From assembly GCA_016192845.1 (NCBI GenBank), contig JACPTI010000103.1, positions 1 through 62,929 on the forward strand: a stretch of DNA of 62,929 bases. Reading direction: 5' to 3'. The stretch comes from Acidobacteriota bacterium (lineage in GTDB: Bacteria; Acidobacteriota; Vicinamibacteria; Vicinamibacterales; UBA2999). The translations under genes and the position numbers were made by a program. The notes beneath the pieces are model-generated. The model was not told the DNA's origin and made no database searches. It saw only the letters and a list, made by a program, of their open reading frames with translations. How positions within the stretch are numbered: the stretch's first letter is position 1; the number at the start of each line of letters is the position of its first letter. Of this stretch, positions 43,703 to 51,826 are shown in pieces.

Positions 43703-44881
43703 ATGCGTACGCGCCTGTTGCTTGTCGTCGGGGCCGTGGCCGTCGCGGCGGCCCTCGTCGTGTTGGGGAGGCCCTGGGGCACCGCCTCGGCGCGGGAAGA
43801 CATTCCTCGCACGCCGTGGGGCGAGCCGGACCTGCAGGGGATCTGGACCAACGAGTACGACACCCCGCTGCAGCGGTCCGCGAAGTACGGCGCCCGCGAG
43901 TTCTTCACCGACGAAGAGCGCGCCGAGCTGGATCGCCAGCGCGCGGCGCTCCTGGGGCGCGATCGCCGCGTCGAGCGCGGTACGGAGCTCGACGTCGCCG
44001 GCGCCTACAACTCGGTGTTCATGTCGATGAAGCGCACGGGCCGCCGCACCTCGCTCATCGTCGATCCGCCCGACGGCCGGATCCCGCCGCTCACGCCGGA
44101 GGCGCAGCGACTGGCGGCCGAGGACCGCGCGTTCCGGGTGGCGCTGCTGCGGGCGACGGCCACGTGCAGGAACAAGTCGCCTGCCTGCGAGGGCGGGGTC
44201 TACGATGCGACGCCGTCGCCGCGCCGCGACGAAGTGCTCGCACGCTACAACACGGCGCGCATGAACCGCCACGACGGCCCCGAGGACGGGAGCCTGTCGG
44301 ATCGGTGTCTCTCGGGCGGGATTCCGGAGTTCGGCACGGCGTACGGCGGCAGCTTCCGCCGCATCGTGCAGGCGCCGGGCGGCATCACGATCTTCTACGA
44401 CGTCGGCCAGGGCCAGGGCTTCCAGCGCAACATCGTGATGAACGGCAGCCCGCATCTGCCGCCGCAGGTCCGCCAGTGGCACGGCGACTCGCGCGGGCGG
44501 TGGGACGGCGACACGCTGGTCATCGACGTGGCCAACTTCAGCCCGAAGATCGACTTCCGGGGGTCGCGGGAGAACCTGCACCTCATCGAACGGTGGACGC
44601 GGATCGGGCCGAACACGCTCGAATACCGGGTGACGATCGAAGACCCCACGGTCTGGACGCGCCCCTGGACGGTGGTGGAGGAGTTCACCAGGCAGAACGA
44701 CAAGGAGAACCGGATCTACTACGAGCCGCGTTGCCACGAAGGGAACTACGGCTTCCCGTCGCTGCTGCTCGCGGCGCGTCTGGCGGAGAAGGCGTACGCC
44801 GAAGGGCGCGGCCCACATCCGGCGCTGATGGACAATGCCACCGACTTCGTGGGCGTGGAAGAGAACCCGCTCGGGCAGTAG
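43703..44881 (+). CDS. Secreted GRWEGDTLVV-family protein, type A (copy 2)
   Basis: This 392-aa protein shares with the gene at 29536 PWGEPDLQGIW, TGRRTSLIVDPPDGRIPPLTP, GPEDGSLSDRCLSGG, ITIFYDVGQGQGFQRN, GDSRGRWDGDTLVIDVANFS, LIERWTRIG, IEDPTVWTRPW and RCHEGNYGFPSLLLAARLAE. A signal helix spans about 4-30. GGAGG precedes ATG 43703. It is followed, as in copy 1, by a type-B gene, so the A-B pair is duplicated. Function unknown. Confidence 0.8.
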   Translation: MRTRLLLVVGAVAVAAALVVLGRPWGTASAREDIPRTPWGEPDLQGIWTNEYDTPLQRSAKYGAREFFTDEERAELDRQRAALLGRDRRVERGTELDVAGAYNSVFMSMKRTGRRTSLIVDPPDGRIPPLTPEAQRLAAEDRAFRVALLRATATCRNKSPACEGGVYDATPSPRRDEVLARYNTARMNRHDGPEDGSLSDRCLSGGIPEFGTAYGGSFRRIVQAPGGITIFYDVGQGQGFQRNIVMNGSPHLPPQVRQWHGDSRGRWDGDTLVIDVANFSPKIDFRGSRENLHLIERWTRIGPNTLEYRVTIEDPTVWTRPWTVVEEFTRQNDKENRIYYEPRCHEGNYGFPSLLLAARLAEKAYAEGRGPHPALMDNATDFVGVEENPLGQ

Positions 44882-44903
44882 CGCGGGTCCTTTTGGACCC
44901 GCC
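44882..44903. repeat. R2 hairpin whose right flank supplies GGGAG before the next ATG
   Basis: GCGGGTCC-TTTT-GGACCCGC is followed by CGGGAGATCGAGATG, so the GGGAG directly after the stem lies six bases before the type-B start codon. The left end touches the stop codon of the type-A gene. Confidence 0.65.
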
Positions 44904-44914
44904 GGGAGATCGAG

Positions 44915-45889
44915 ATGCGCATGCAACTCAACGGCTCGATGATCGTGGTGGCGGTGGCCGCCGCGGTGGTGGGCGCCGCCATCTCCCGGTCGCTCGCGCA
45001 GGACGCGGCGCAGACTTCGCGGCCGAACGCGCGCCCGGAGCGGATCGGGGCGCGGCCGAACTTCAGCGGCATCTGGCAGGCGAACAACGAGGCGCACTGG
45101 GACCTGCAGGCGCACGCGGCGCGGCCCGGCGCCGTGACGCAGCCGGGCGTGTATCCGTTCGAGTACGCCCGCGTGGCCGCCGCGCCCGTCGTGGCGCTCG
45201 GTGCCGCCGCGGGAGTGCCGGCGTCGCTCGGCGTGGTGCAGGGGGACGGCGACATCCCGTACACGCCGGAGGCGCTCGCCATCAGGAAAGCGAACGCCGA
45301 GAACTGGATCGATCGGGATCCGGAGCTCAAGTGCTACCTGCCCGGCATCCCGCGCGCAATGTATATGCCGTATCCGTTCGAGATCACGCAGAGCACGAAC
45401 GAGATCCACGTCGCCTACGCCTTCGCGAACACCGCGCGCACCATTCACCTGGACGAGGTGGATCCACCTCCGGCCGAGACGTGGATGGGGCACTCGGTCG
45501 GCCGGTGGGACGGCGACACGCTGGTCATCGACGTCAGCCACTTCAACGACAAGACATGGTTCGATCGGGCGGGCAATTTCCACAGCGACGCGCTGCACCT
45601 GACGGAGCGCTTCATGCTGCTGACGCCCGACGTCATCCAGTACGAGGTGACGATCGAGGACCCGAAGGTGTTCGCGCGCCCCTGGCGCATCGCGATGCCG
45701 ATCTACCGCCGCATGGAGCCCAACATGCAGCTGCTCGAGTATCGCTGCACCGAATTCGCTGAAGAGTTCCTGTACGGGCACGTCCGGAAAGAGCCGCTGG
45801 TGACGCGCTGGGAAGGCGAGACGATGGTCGTCGAGATCACGCGCAAGGTGCCGCCCGGCGATCGATTCTATGAATGGTTACGAAAATAG
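44915..45889 (+). CDS. Secreted GRWEGDTLVV-family protein, type B (copy 2)
   Basis: This 324-aa protein has an N-terminal helix (SMIVVAVAAAVVGAAI), RPNFSGIWQANNEAHWDLQA, CYLPGIPRAMYMPYPFEITQ, TIHLDEVDPPPAETWMGHSV, GRWDGDTLVIDVSHFNDKTW, LTERFMLLT, IEDPKVFARPW, LLEYRC and YGHVRKEPLVTRWEGETMVV. It is the counterpart of the gene at 30914. Its GGGAG comes from the R2 hairpin. It is followed by an R2 hairpin and a DUF6152 gene. Confidence 0.8.
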   Translation: MRMQLNGSMIVVAVAAAVVGAAISRSLAQDAAQTSRPNARPERIGARPNFSGIWQANNEAHWDLQAHAARPGAVTQPGVYPFEYARVAAAPVVALGAAAGVPASLGVVQGDGDIPYTPEALAIRKANAENWIDRDPELKCYLPGIPRAMYMPYPFEITQSTNEIHVAYAFANTARTIHLDEVDPPPAETWMGHSVGRWDGDTLVIDVSHFNDKTWFDRAGNFHSDALHLTERFMLLTPDVIQYEVTIEDPKVFARPWRIAMPIYRRMEPNMQLLEYRCTEFAEEFLYGHVRKEPLVTRWEGETMVVEITRKVPPGDRFYEWLRK

Positions 45890-45899
45890 TCATGGACCT

Positions 45900-45929
45900 G
45901 TAGCGCGCACGCTTCAGCGTGCGCGGGAG
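45900..45929. repeat. R2 hairpin upstream of the DUF6152 gene
   Basis: GTAGCGCGCACGC-TTCA-GCGTGCGCGGGAG is a perfect 9-bp stem followed by GGGAG. The DUF6152 start lies 17 bases further, with an additional AAAAGG in between. Confidence 0.65.
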
Positions 45930-45946
45930 CTGAAAAGGTGATGCCA

Positions 45947-46378
45947 ATGCGAACACAGCTAACCGCCGTACTCGCGGGTGTGGGTCTCCTGCTGGCGGGC
46001 ACGACCGCGCCGGCGTCGGCCCATCACTCGTTCGCCGCCGAATTCGACGCGAACAAGCCGGTCACCTTCAAGGGGCGGGTGACCAAAGTGGAGTGGGTGA
46101 ATCCGCACGTCTGGATTCACGTCGAGGTGCAGCGGGCCGACGGCAGGGTGGAGCCGTGGGCGATCGAGGGAGGCACGCCGAACGTACTGTTCCGGCGCGG
46201 CTTCACCAAGCAGGCGCTCGCGCCGGGCACCGAGATCGTGGTCGACGGCTATCAGGCGAAGGACGGCACGCGCCGCGCCAACGGCCGTGATCTGACGCTT
46301 GCCGACGGCAAGAAGCTGTTCCTCGGATCGTCAGGCACCGGCGCGCCGTACGAGCTGCGGCCCGGCAGCCAGCCGTAG
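45947..46378 (+). CDS. DUF6152-family exported protein
   Basis: This 143-aa protein has a signal peptide ending ASA, then HHSFAAEFDANKPVTFKGRV, WVNPHVWIHVEVQRADG, WAIEGGTPNVLFRRGFTKQA, GTEIVVDGYQAKDGTRRANG and LFLGSSGTGAPYEL. Cleavage after ASA would leave His-His at the N-terminus. It follows the duplicated A-B pair. Start 45947 is preferred because AAAAGG lies eight bases before it; two upstream start codons in frame (45938, 45941) are possible. Confidence 0.88.
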   Translation: MRTQLTAVLAGVGLLLAGTTAPASAHHSFAAEFDANKPVTFKGRVTKVEWVNPHVWIHVEVQRADGRVEPWAIEGGTPNVLFRRGFTKQALAPGTEIVVDGYQAKDGTRRANGRDLTLADGKKLFLGSSGTGAPYELRPGSQP

Positions 46379-46430
46379 TAGGCAGTAGGCAGTAGGCAGT
46401 AGTTGCTGCCTGTTGCCTACCGCCCACTAC
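46375..46430. repeat. R5 repeat: AGTAGGC tandem with inverted copy
   Basis: Four copies of AGTAGGC run from 46375 and are followed by CTGCCTGTTGCCTACCGCCCACTAC, which pairs back with them. It overlaps the stop codon of the DUF6152 gene and separates it from a convergent pseudogene. A second fragment lies at 59428-59446. Confidence 0.6.
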
Positions 46431-46811
46431 CGACCGGCGGGCGCCGTGCCCTGTCCGGTGCGCAACGGATGTGGCGGGAACGTGTCCGGCCACTCGGCGT
46501 GCCGGTTGGAGTACACGCTCTGATAGCGGACGCCGCGGCCGTCGGGCTCGACGAACCCGAGCGACTGCTGGAAGAGTGCCGGCGGGGGGTGGTCCTCGGG
46601 GGCCGTCCCCTCCAGGATGTACAGGCGGTTGCGGTGCATCGCGATGTACGCGAATGTGCGCGACCGGTCGGCGTTATTGACCAGCTGGATCTCGTGCCCC
46701 TCGACCAGGTCCTGCCATGCCCACGCCAGGTGGGTCACTTTCGCGTCACGCTTGATGAACTCGAAGGAGGCGTGGTGCAAGAACGGCGACAATGATTGCT
46801 GTGGCGCGCAT
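46427..46811 (-). pseudogene. Exported protein gene broken by a frameshift after its signal peptide
   Basis: An ATG at 46811 with GGAGGAG upstream starts MRATAIIVAVLAPRLLRVHQ and stops after 21 codons. From about 46780 another frame continues as HHASFEFIKRDAKVTHLAWA, EIQLVNNADRSRTFAYIAMH and RLYILEGTAPEDHPPPALFQ. The product would be a short exported protein of the PsbP/DUF1795-like kind (inference). One frameshift or a small deletion near 46775-46790 explains the break. About 105 residues remain. Confidence 0.55.
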
Positions 46812-46827
46812 GGGGCTCCTCCGGGCC

Positions 46828-46882
46828 TTAGCGGGGTCCCCAACGCGCGGTTTTTGCGCCTTGGGGTGCCGCGGGGTGCCTT
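46828..46882. repeat. R1 hairpin
   Basis: TAGCGGGGTCCCCAACGCGC-GGTTTTT-GCGCCTTGGGGTGCC, followed by a partial repeat GCGGGGTGCC. It lies between the divergent broken gene and glutathione peroxidase, so it covers their promoter area. Confidence 0.65.
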
Positions 46883-46896
46883 AGAATAGGCGCACC

Positions 46897-47448
46897 ATGA
46901 GGGTATTGGCAACCGGCACGGCCGCTCTTGTGACGATGACGATGCTTGGATCGAACGGTCACGCGCAGATGGCCTCGTTCTACGATCTGAAGATGAGAAC
47001 GCTCGACGGCAAGCCCGCCGACCTGTCGCAGTATCGCGGCACCGTCAGCCTCGTGGTGAACGTCGCCAGCTACTGCGGCTACACGCCGCAGTATGCCGGC
47101 CTCGAACGGATCCACCGCGAGTTGAAGGGCAAGGGCTTCAACGTCCTCGGCTTTCCGAGCAACGACTTCGGCGAGCAGGAGCCCGGAACGCCGCAGGAGA
47201 TCGCGGAGTTCTGCCGCCTCACGTACGACGTCACGTTCCCGATGTTCGAGAAGGTCGTCACCCGAAACGGTCCCGCTCAGTCGCCGGTCTACGCCTTCCT
47301 CGGCCGGTCAGGCCATCTGCCGGCGTGGAACTTCAGCAAGTACGTCATCGACCGGCAGGGGCGTGTCGTGGCGTTCTTTCCAAGCGATGTAACGCCCGAG
47401 GATGCGAAGCTCCGCGCCGCGATCGCCCGCGCGCTCGCCGCGAGCTGA
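46897..47448 (+). CDS. Glutathione peroxidase-like protein, exported
   Basis: This 183-aa protein has a signal segment (about 1-23) and the glutathione peroxidase core: FYDLKMRTLDGKPADLSQYR, VVNVASYCGYTPQYAGLERI with the catalytic Cys in ASYCG, LGFPSNDFGEQEPGTPQEI and WNFSKYVIDRQG. It is a Cys type, not a selenoprotein (the Cys codon is ordinary), and probably reduces peroxides with thioredoxin-like donors. The usual Gln appears as NDFGEQEPG. It starts close to the R1 hairpin. Confidence 0.9.
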   Translation: MRVLATGTAALVTMTMLGSNGHAQMASFYDLKMRTLDGKPADLSQYRGTVSLVVNVASYCGYTPQYAGLERIHRELKGKGFNVLGFPSNDFGEQEPGTPQEIAEFCRLTYDVTFPMFEKVVTRNGPAQSPVYAFLGRSGHLPAWNFSKYVIDRQGRVVAFFPSDVTPEDAKLRAAIARALAAS

Positions 47449-47549
47449 GCACGACTCAACTCAAAGCCCGAGGCCCAAAGCCCAACGCCGAGCGCCCCTT
47501 GAGTTTTGCCGGCAGCGGTGCGACACTCTGCCGCACACAGGAGGCGCGT

Positions 47550-48038
47550 ATGCGAGGAATGCTGTTGTTTGCTGCCGGCTTGATGGTGGGCGCGGCCGTG
47601 CAGGTACCGCTGGCGCAGTCGTCCAGCTCCAACGTGGTGATGATGAACCACGTCGGCATCAACGTGCCGAACATCCCCGAGGCGATCACCTACTACACGC
47701 AGAAGATGGGGTACAGGGAGGCGTTCCGCGCGACCAACCCGCAGGGACAGCCGACGCTCGTCTACCTGCACATCAGCCACAACACGTTCCTCGAGCTCGG
47801 CCAGGCCAACGCCGAGCGGCCGGCCGGGTTCACCCATTACGGCATTCACGTCCAGAACATCAAGGATGCCGTGTCGATGTACCGCCAGCGGGGCGTGACG
47901 GTCAGCGACGTCAACAAGAGCGCGGGCACGAACGCGCTCCTGGCGAACATCACTGATCCGTACATGGGCCGGATCGAGCTCGCCGAGCTCACGCCCGACT
48001 CGCTGCACCGCAAGGCGCTCGACGCCTGGAAGCCTTAG
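47550..48038 (+). CDS. Secreted VOC (glyoxalase-fold) protein
   Basis: This 162-aa protein has a signal peptide (about 1-23) and a single VOC domain: MMNHVGINVPNIPEAITYYT, LVYLHISHNTFLELGQANAE, FTHYGIHVQNIKDAVSMYRQ and DPYMGRIELAELTPDS. His and Glu in NHVGI, FLELG, HYGIHV and RIELAE may bind a metal. The family is functionally broad. GGAGG upstream fixes ATG 47550. It resembles the secreted VOC gene at 23517. Confidence 0.83.
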   Translation: MRGMLLFAAGLMVGAAVQVPLAQSSSSNVVMMNHVGINVPNIPEAITYYTQKMGYREAFRATNPQGQPTLVYLHISHNTFLELGQANAERPAGFTHYGIHVQNIKDAVSMYRQRGVTVSDVNKSAGTNALLANITDPYMGRIELAELTPDSLHRKALDAWKP

Positions 48039-48046
48039 AACCGCTT

Positions 48047-48445
48047 CTATCCGGCTTCCGCGACCGACGTATCGGGCCAGCGCACCTGCCGCTCGCCCGC
48101 CGCGACGCGCCGCAGTACCGACAGCAGGTCCCTGAACGGGCACGGCTCGGCGACGACCGCCGCGCAGCCGGCGAGCAGATACCGGTCAATCAGGCTGCCA
48201 TGCGCGGGCGCGACGAGCGCCACGATCGGGGATCCCGACGCAACCAGCCGCGTGCACTCCTCCCACGTCGCGGTCGTCGTCGGCACGACGACCGCGCCCG
48301 CCTGGAATTGACGCAGCAGGTGCCGCGCCGCGTCGATCGAGTCCACGGGGACGGGAAGGAACTGCGCGGCGCGGAGCCGCGCAATGTGCGAGCGATCCTC
48401 GCTGCGGCCTCGCTCCGGCTGAATCCAGATGATCGATCGGTTCAT
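48047..48445 (-). CDS. Degenerate receiver-like protein
   Basis: This 132-aa protein follows the alternating strand-helix layout of a CheY-type receiver (AAQFLPVPVDSIDAARHLLR, IVALVAPAHGSL, YLLAGCAAVVAEPCPFRDLL) but lacks the acidic pair and the phospho-acceptor Asp. It is probably a pseudo-receiver or a regulator not controlled by phosphorylation. It is divergent from the amidohydrolase gene. Classification by fold pattern only. Confidence 0.5.
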   Translation of the reverse strand: MNRSIIWIQPERGRSEDRSHIARLRAAQFLPVPVDSIDAARHLLRQFQAGAVVVPTTTATWEECTRLVASGSPIVALVAPAHGSLIDRYLLAGCAAVVAEPCPFRDLLSVLRRVAAGERQVRWPDTSVAEAG

Positions 48446-48532
48446 AGGCGTGATCCGGAGTGCCGCAGAACCCGAAATGTATCATTCTGATTTCGCGGCA
48501 GCCATACCTTTTTCTCCAGATAAGATTGGGGC

Positions 48533-49927
48533 GTGAAGAAAAAAGAGCCCTCGATGCTGTGTCGCGCGATCGCTTTCGCGTGCGTCGCGCTGCTGACGGC
48601 GACCCTTGTTGCACAACAAGTGCGGCCGGCCGGCCCGGTGCTTTTCGAAGGGGCGCTGCTCATCGCGGGCGACGGCCGGGCGCCGCTTGCGAACGCCGCG
48701 TTCCTCGTCGAAGACGGCACGATCCGGCGCGTCGGCCGGCGGGACGAGGTGCAGGCGCCGGCGGGCGCCGCGCGCGTCGACCTCTCGGGCAAGGTCGTCA
48801 TGCCGGTGCTCATCAACGCGCACGGCCATCCGGGATTTCAGAAGGGGCTGACCTTCAGCCGCGACAACTACACGCGCGAGACGTATCTCGACGACCTGCA
48901 TCGCGCCGCGTATTTCGGCGTCCGCGTCGTGCTGTCGCAGGGGATCGACGCCGGCGATCTCGCGTACGAGATTCGCCGGGACCAGCAGCGGGGCCTCGTC
49001 GGCGGCGCGCGGCTGCTGACGGCCGGGCGCGGCATCGGCGCGCCGAACGCCGGTCCCGGTGCGGCGGCTTTTCAGGGGATTGCCTACGAGGTGACGACCC
49101 CCGAGGCCGGGAGGGCGGCAGTTCGCGAGCTCGCGGCGAAGAACGTCGACGTTGTGAAGGTCTGGGTGGACGACCGCGGCGGGCGCGCGCCCAGGCTGTC
49201 GCCTCCGGTCTACCGGGCCATCATCGACGAGGCGCACCGGCACGGCCTGAGAGTCAACGCGCACGTCTTCTACCACGACGATGCGGTCGATCTGGTCGAT
49301 GCAGGCGTCGACGGGTTCGCGCACCTGGTGCGCGACCGGGAGATGGACGAGGCGCTCGTTGCGGCAATCGTGCGGCGAGGCGTGTACGTGATGCCGAATC
49401 TCGGCGCCGCCGAGCGCGGGACGCACGCGGGGCTGCCGCCCTGGTTCGAGGAGCCGGGCCTCGCTACCCTGCTCCGCGACACGGTGCCGGCGCCGGTCAT
49501 CGCCCGCATGCGTGCGGCGTTCACCTCGCGCGAGCCCGCCGCAGCCGCCGCGGCGCGGGAGCGCTACGCTGTCCTGCAGCGCAGCCTGCGCAGGCTGCGC
49601 GCTGCCGGGGCGCGGATCATCCTGGGTTCGGACACCGGCCTGGAGGATCACGTCTTCGGCCACGCGGAGCAGCGCGAGCTGGAGGCGATGGTCGGCGCCG
49701 GCATGACGCCGGCGCAGGCGATCGTGGCGGCGACGAGCGGGACGGCGGAATACCTCGGCTTACGCGACATGGGAGTCGTCGCGGCGGGCAAGCGCGCTGA
49801 CTTCCTCGTGCTCGGCGCCAACCCGCTCGACGACATCCGCCACACGCGGCGCATCGAAGCGATCTACGTCGACGGCCGCGCGCTCGATCGCGCGGCGATT
49901 CGCGCCCGGTTGCGCGCTGGAGAGTAG
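48533..49927 (+). CDS. Exported amidohydrolase (imidazolonepropionase-like)
   Basis: This 464-aa protein has a signal peptide (about 8-28) and the metal-dependent amidohydrolase core: VVMPVLINAHGHPGF (HxH metal site), VVKVWVDD (bridging Lys region), LRVNAHVFYHDDAVD, VDGFAHLVRD and IILGSDTGLEDH (catalytic Asp), with a C-terminal ADFLVLGANPLDDIRHTRRI. Such enzymes hydrolyse amide, lactam or ester bonds. The substrate is unknown. The start is GTG 48533; ATG 48554 is an alternative closer to a weak AAGAG. Confidence 0.88.
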   Translation: MKKKEPSMLCRAIAFACVALLTATLVAQQVRPAGPVLFEGALLIAGDGRAPLANAAFLVEDGTIRRVGRRDEVQAPAGAARVDLSGKVVMPVLINAHGHPGFQKGLTFSRDNYTRETYLDDLHRAAYFGVRVVLSQGIDAGDLAYEIRRDQQRGLVGGARLLTAGRGIGAPNAGPGAAAFQGIAYEVTTPEAGRAAVRELAAKNVDVVKVWVDDRGGRAPRLSPPVYRAIIDEAHRHGLRVNAHVFYHDDAVDLVDAGVDGFAHLVRDREMDEALVAAIVRRGVYVMPNLGAAERGTHAGLPPWFEEPGLATLLRDTVPAPVIARMRAAFTSREPAAAAAARERYAVLQRSLRRLRAAGARIILGSDTGLEDHVFGHAEQRELEAMVGAGMTPAQAIVAATSGTAEYLGLRDMGVVAAGKRADFLVLGANPLDDIRHTRRIEAIYVDGRALDRAAIRARLRAGE

Positions 49928-50016
49928 CCCGTGCAGAACAGCTGTGACAATGCGTTTGCACGCCGTCGTGCCGGTGTCGCCGCATCCTGTCGAGTCCGTC
50001 CGTGACGCGCGACGTT

Positions 50017-50062
50017 CTAGCGGGGTCCCCAGCGCGGAGCTTGCGCGCTGGGGTGCCCTACG
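50017..50062. repeat. R1 hairpin between convergent genes
   Basis: CTAGCGGGGTCCCCAGCGCG-GAGCTT-GCGCGCTGGGGTGCCCTA pairs over about 12 bp between the convergent amidohydrolase and DUF1080 genes. It reaches the stop codon of the latter and could act as a terminator for both. Confidence 0.65.
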
Positions 50063-50654
50063 TGGTGCCCTTCAGCTCGCGGATCTGGACGTTGCGGAAC
50101 CGGACGACCCCGACTCCCGCCTGCAGCGCAAACGGGCCGCGCGCGAACTTCCTGTCCTCGACGTCGACCGTGACATCGCCGTTCAGCCGGATGATCATCC
50201 GCGGCCCCTTGGCTGTGATCTCGTACGTGTTCCACTTGTTGCCCGTATTGATCGCCATATTTCTCGGCTTGGCGACGTCGACGATGGCGCCGGTGCGGTA
50301 CGCCGGATCGGGCCGCGTGTCGAAGATGTTCACCTCGTAGCAGGTCTGTGCGCCGACCTTTCCCGGGTCCTGGCAGCGGATGAAGATGCCGCTGTTGGCG
50401 TCGGGCGACACCCAGAACTCCGCCCGGATCTCGAAGTCGCCGTACGACTGCTTCGAGAGCAGGAATCCCTGGCCGTTGGTCGACCAGAACTCCCGCCCAA
50501 TCACCTTCCAGTCGACCTTGCCGACCGGCGTCCAATGGCTCATGTTCATCAGGTTCGTCCAGCCTCCTGCCTGGCCCGACGCCGCCGGCGCGAACACGGC
50601 GCTCAGACAGCCGACCAGCAGCAGTGCCACTGCCGTCGCAGATATACGCTTCAT
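50058..50654 (-). CDS. DUF1080 (3-keto-disaccharide hydrolase-like) exported protein
   Basis: This 198-aa protein has a signal peptide (about 5-28), WKVIGREFWSTNGQGFLLSK, YGDFEIRAEFWVSPDANSGI, YEVNIFDTRPDPAYRTGAIV, WNTYEITAKGPRMIIRLNGD and FALQAGVGVVRFRNVQIREL, the concanavalin-like DUF1080 fold. Members bind or cleave (3-keto) sugars. Single domain, usual length. GAGGG precedes the ATG. Confidence 0.88.
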   Translation of the reverse strand: MKRISATAVALLLVGCLSAVFAPAASGQAGGWTNLMNMSHWTPVGKVDWKVIGREFWSTNGQGFLLSKQSYGDFEIRAEFWVSPDANSGIFIRCQDPGKVGAQTCYEVNIFDTRPDPAYRTGAIVDVAKPRNMAINTGNKWNTYEITAKGPRMIIRLNGDVTVDVEDRKFARGPFALQAGVGVVRFRNVQIRELKGTT

Positions 50655-50708
50655 GATCAGCCCTCGCTTTCGCCGCTCTTATACCTCATTTTCAGCCGAT
50701 CTGAGGTA

Positions 50709-50756
50709 CGCTAAAGCACCGCAGCGCGCAAAGTCCGCGCGCTGGGGACCCCGCTC
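50709..50756. repeat. R1 hairpin abutting the tctC-like start codon
   Basis: CGCTAAAGCACCGCAGCGCGC-AAAGTCC-GCGCGCTGGGGACCCCGCT ends immediately before ATG 50757. The GGGGA in its right arm lies about nine bases before the ATG and could serve as ribosome-binding site. It fills the gap between divergent genes. Confidence 0.65.
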
Positions 50757-51809
50757 ATGCGCGTGCCTCTGATGTTGCTGCGGCTCGTCTTGTTCCTCGC
50801 CGCGCTTGCCGCGTCGGCGTGCGCGCGGCCGGACGCCGGCGCGGGCGCCGGCCAGCCGCCCGGGGAGTTCTATCGCGGCCGGACGGTCAGCATCGTCGTC
50901 GGCTCGGGCGCGGGAGGCGGCTTCGACACGACCGCGCGGCTCGTGGCGCGGCACATCGGCCGACACATTCCGGGCACTCCCACCGTCATCGTCGTCAACA
51001 TGCCCGGCGGCGGCGGGCTCGTGGCGGCCAACCACGTCTTCAGCGCGGCGCCGAAGGACGGGACCGTAATCGGCTTGTTCCACGAAGCGCAGATGATGAA
51101 TCAGCTGACGGGCGGCGAGGGCGTGAACTTCGACCTGCGGCAGTTCAACTGGCTCGGCAGCTCGTACGACGACCCGAACGTCTGCCTCGTGCGCAGCGAC
51201 GCGCCGGTCACCACCTTCAAGGAGATGATCGGCTACGGGACGCCGATTGCGGTGGGCGGCACCGGACCGGGATCGAACACCTACGATGCCCCCCGCGTCC
51301 TCGCCGCCGCGACCGGCGCCAGCCTGAAAGCGGTCTCCGGCTACCCGACGACGAACGACGTGCGGATTGGCGTCGAGCGGGGCGAGATTCACGGCATGTG
51401 CCTCGGCTGGGAGTCGGTGAAGTCCGCGTCGGGGCAATGGCTCGTGGACGGCTACGCGAAGGTGTTCGTCCAGAACGGCACGATGCGCCACCGCGATCTG
51501 CCGGACGTGCCGCTTGCGATGGAGTTCGCCCGCGACGAGGAGAGCCGCGCGCTGCTCGGTCTCGTGGATGCGCCCGGCGCGATGGCCAAGCCGTTCGCGC
51601 TGCCGCCCGGCGTCGCCCCGGCGCGCGTCGAGGCGCTGCGCGGCGCGCTGGCGGCCACCTACCGCGACCCCGTCTTCCTCGAGGAAGCGAAAGCCATGAG
51701 GCTCGAGTTCCAGCCGAAGGACGCGGCCGAGATTCAGCGGATTCTCAACCACGTGCTCGCCACGCCTCCCGAGGTGGCGGCGAAGTACCGCGAGATCATT
51801 CAGCCGTGA
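50757..51809 (+). CDS. TctC-like (Bug) solute-binding protein of a tripartite tricarboxylate transporter
   Basis: This 350-aa protein has a lipoprotein-like signal (LFLAALAASACARP) and the TctC/Bug pattern: EFYRGRTVSIVVGSGAGGGF, DTTARLVARHIGRHIPGTP, VVNMPGGGGLVAANHVFSAA, PKDGTVIGLF and a C-terminal APARVEALRGALAATYRDP. It binds small carboxylates for the TctAB-type permease further downstream (53578). Gene order TctC - UbiD - TctAB places a decarboxylase between transporter parts, suggesting uptake and use of a carboxylic acid. Confidence 0.87.
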   Translation: MRVPLMLLRLVLFLAALAASACARPDAGAGAGQPPGEFYRGRTVSIVVGSGAGGGFDTTARLVARHIGRHIPGTPTVIVVNMPGGGGLVAANHVFSAAPKDGTVIGLFHEAQMMNQLTGGEGVNFDLRQFNWLGSSYDDPNVCLVRSDAPVTTFKEMIGYGTPIAVGGTGPGSNTYDAPRVLAAATGASLKAVSGYPTTNDVRIGVERGEIHGMCLGWESVKSASGQWLVDGYAKVFVQNGTMRHRDLPDVPLAMEFARDEESRALLGLVDAPGAMAKPFALPPGVAPARVEALRGALAATYRDPVFLEEAKAMRLEFQPKDAAEIQRILNHVLATPPEVAAKYREIIQP

Positions 51810-51826
51810 CGGTTCTCACCCCAACG

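Noticed and set aside
41006..44881. A 1291-codon open frame on the plus strand over the DUF1592 and DUF1552 region
   Set aside because: Its first two thirds are an Arg/Ala/Gly-rich antisense shadow of the DUF1592 gene; only the end (from 43703) is a real gene with its own GGAGG and signal peptide.
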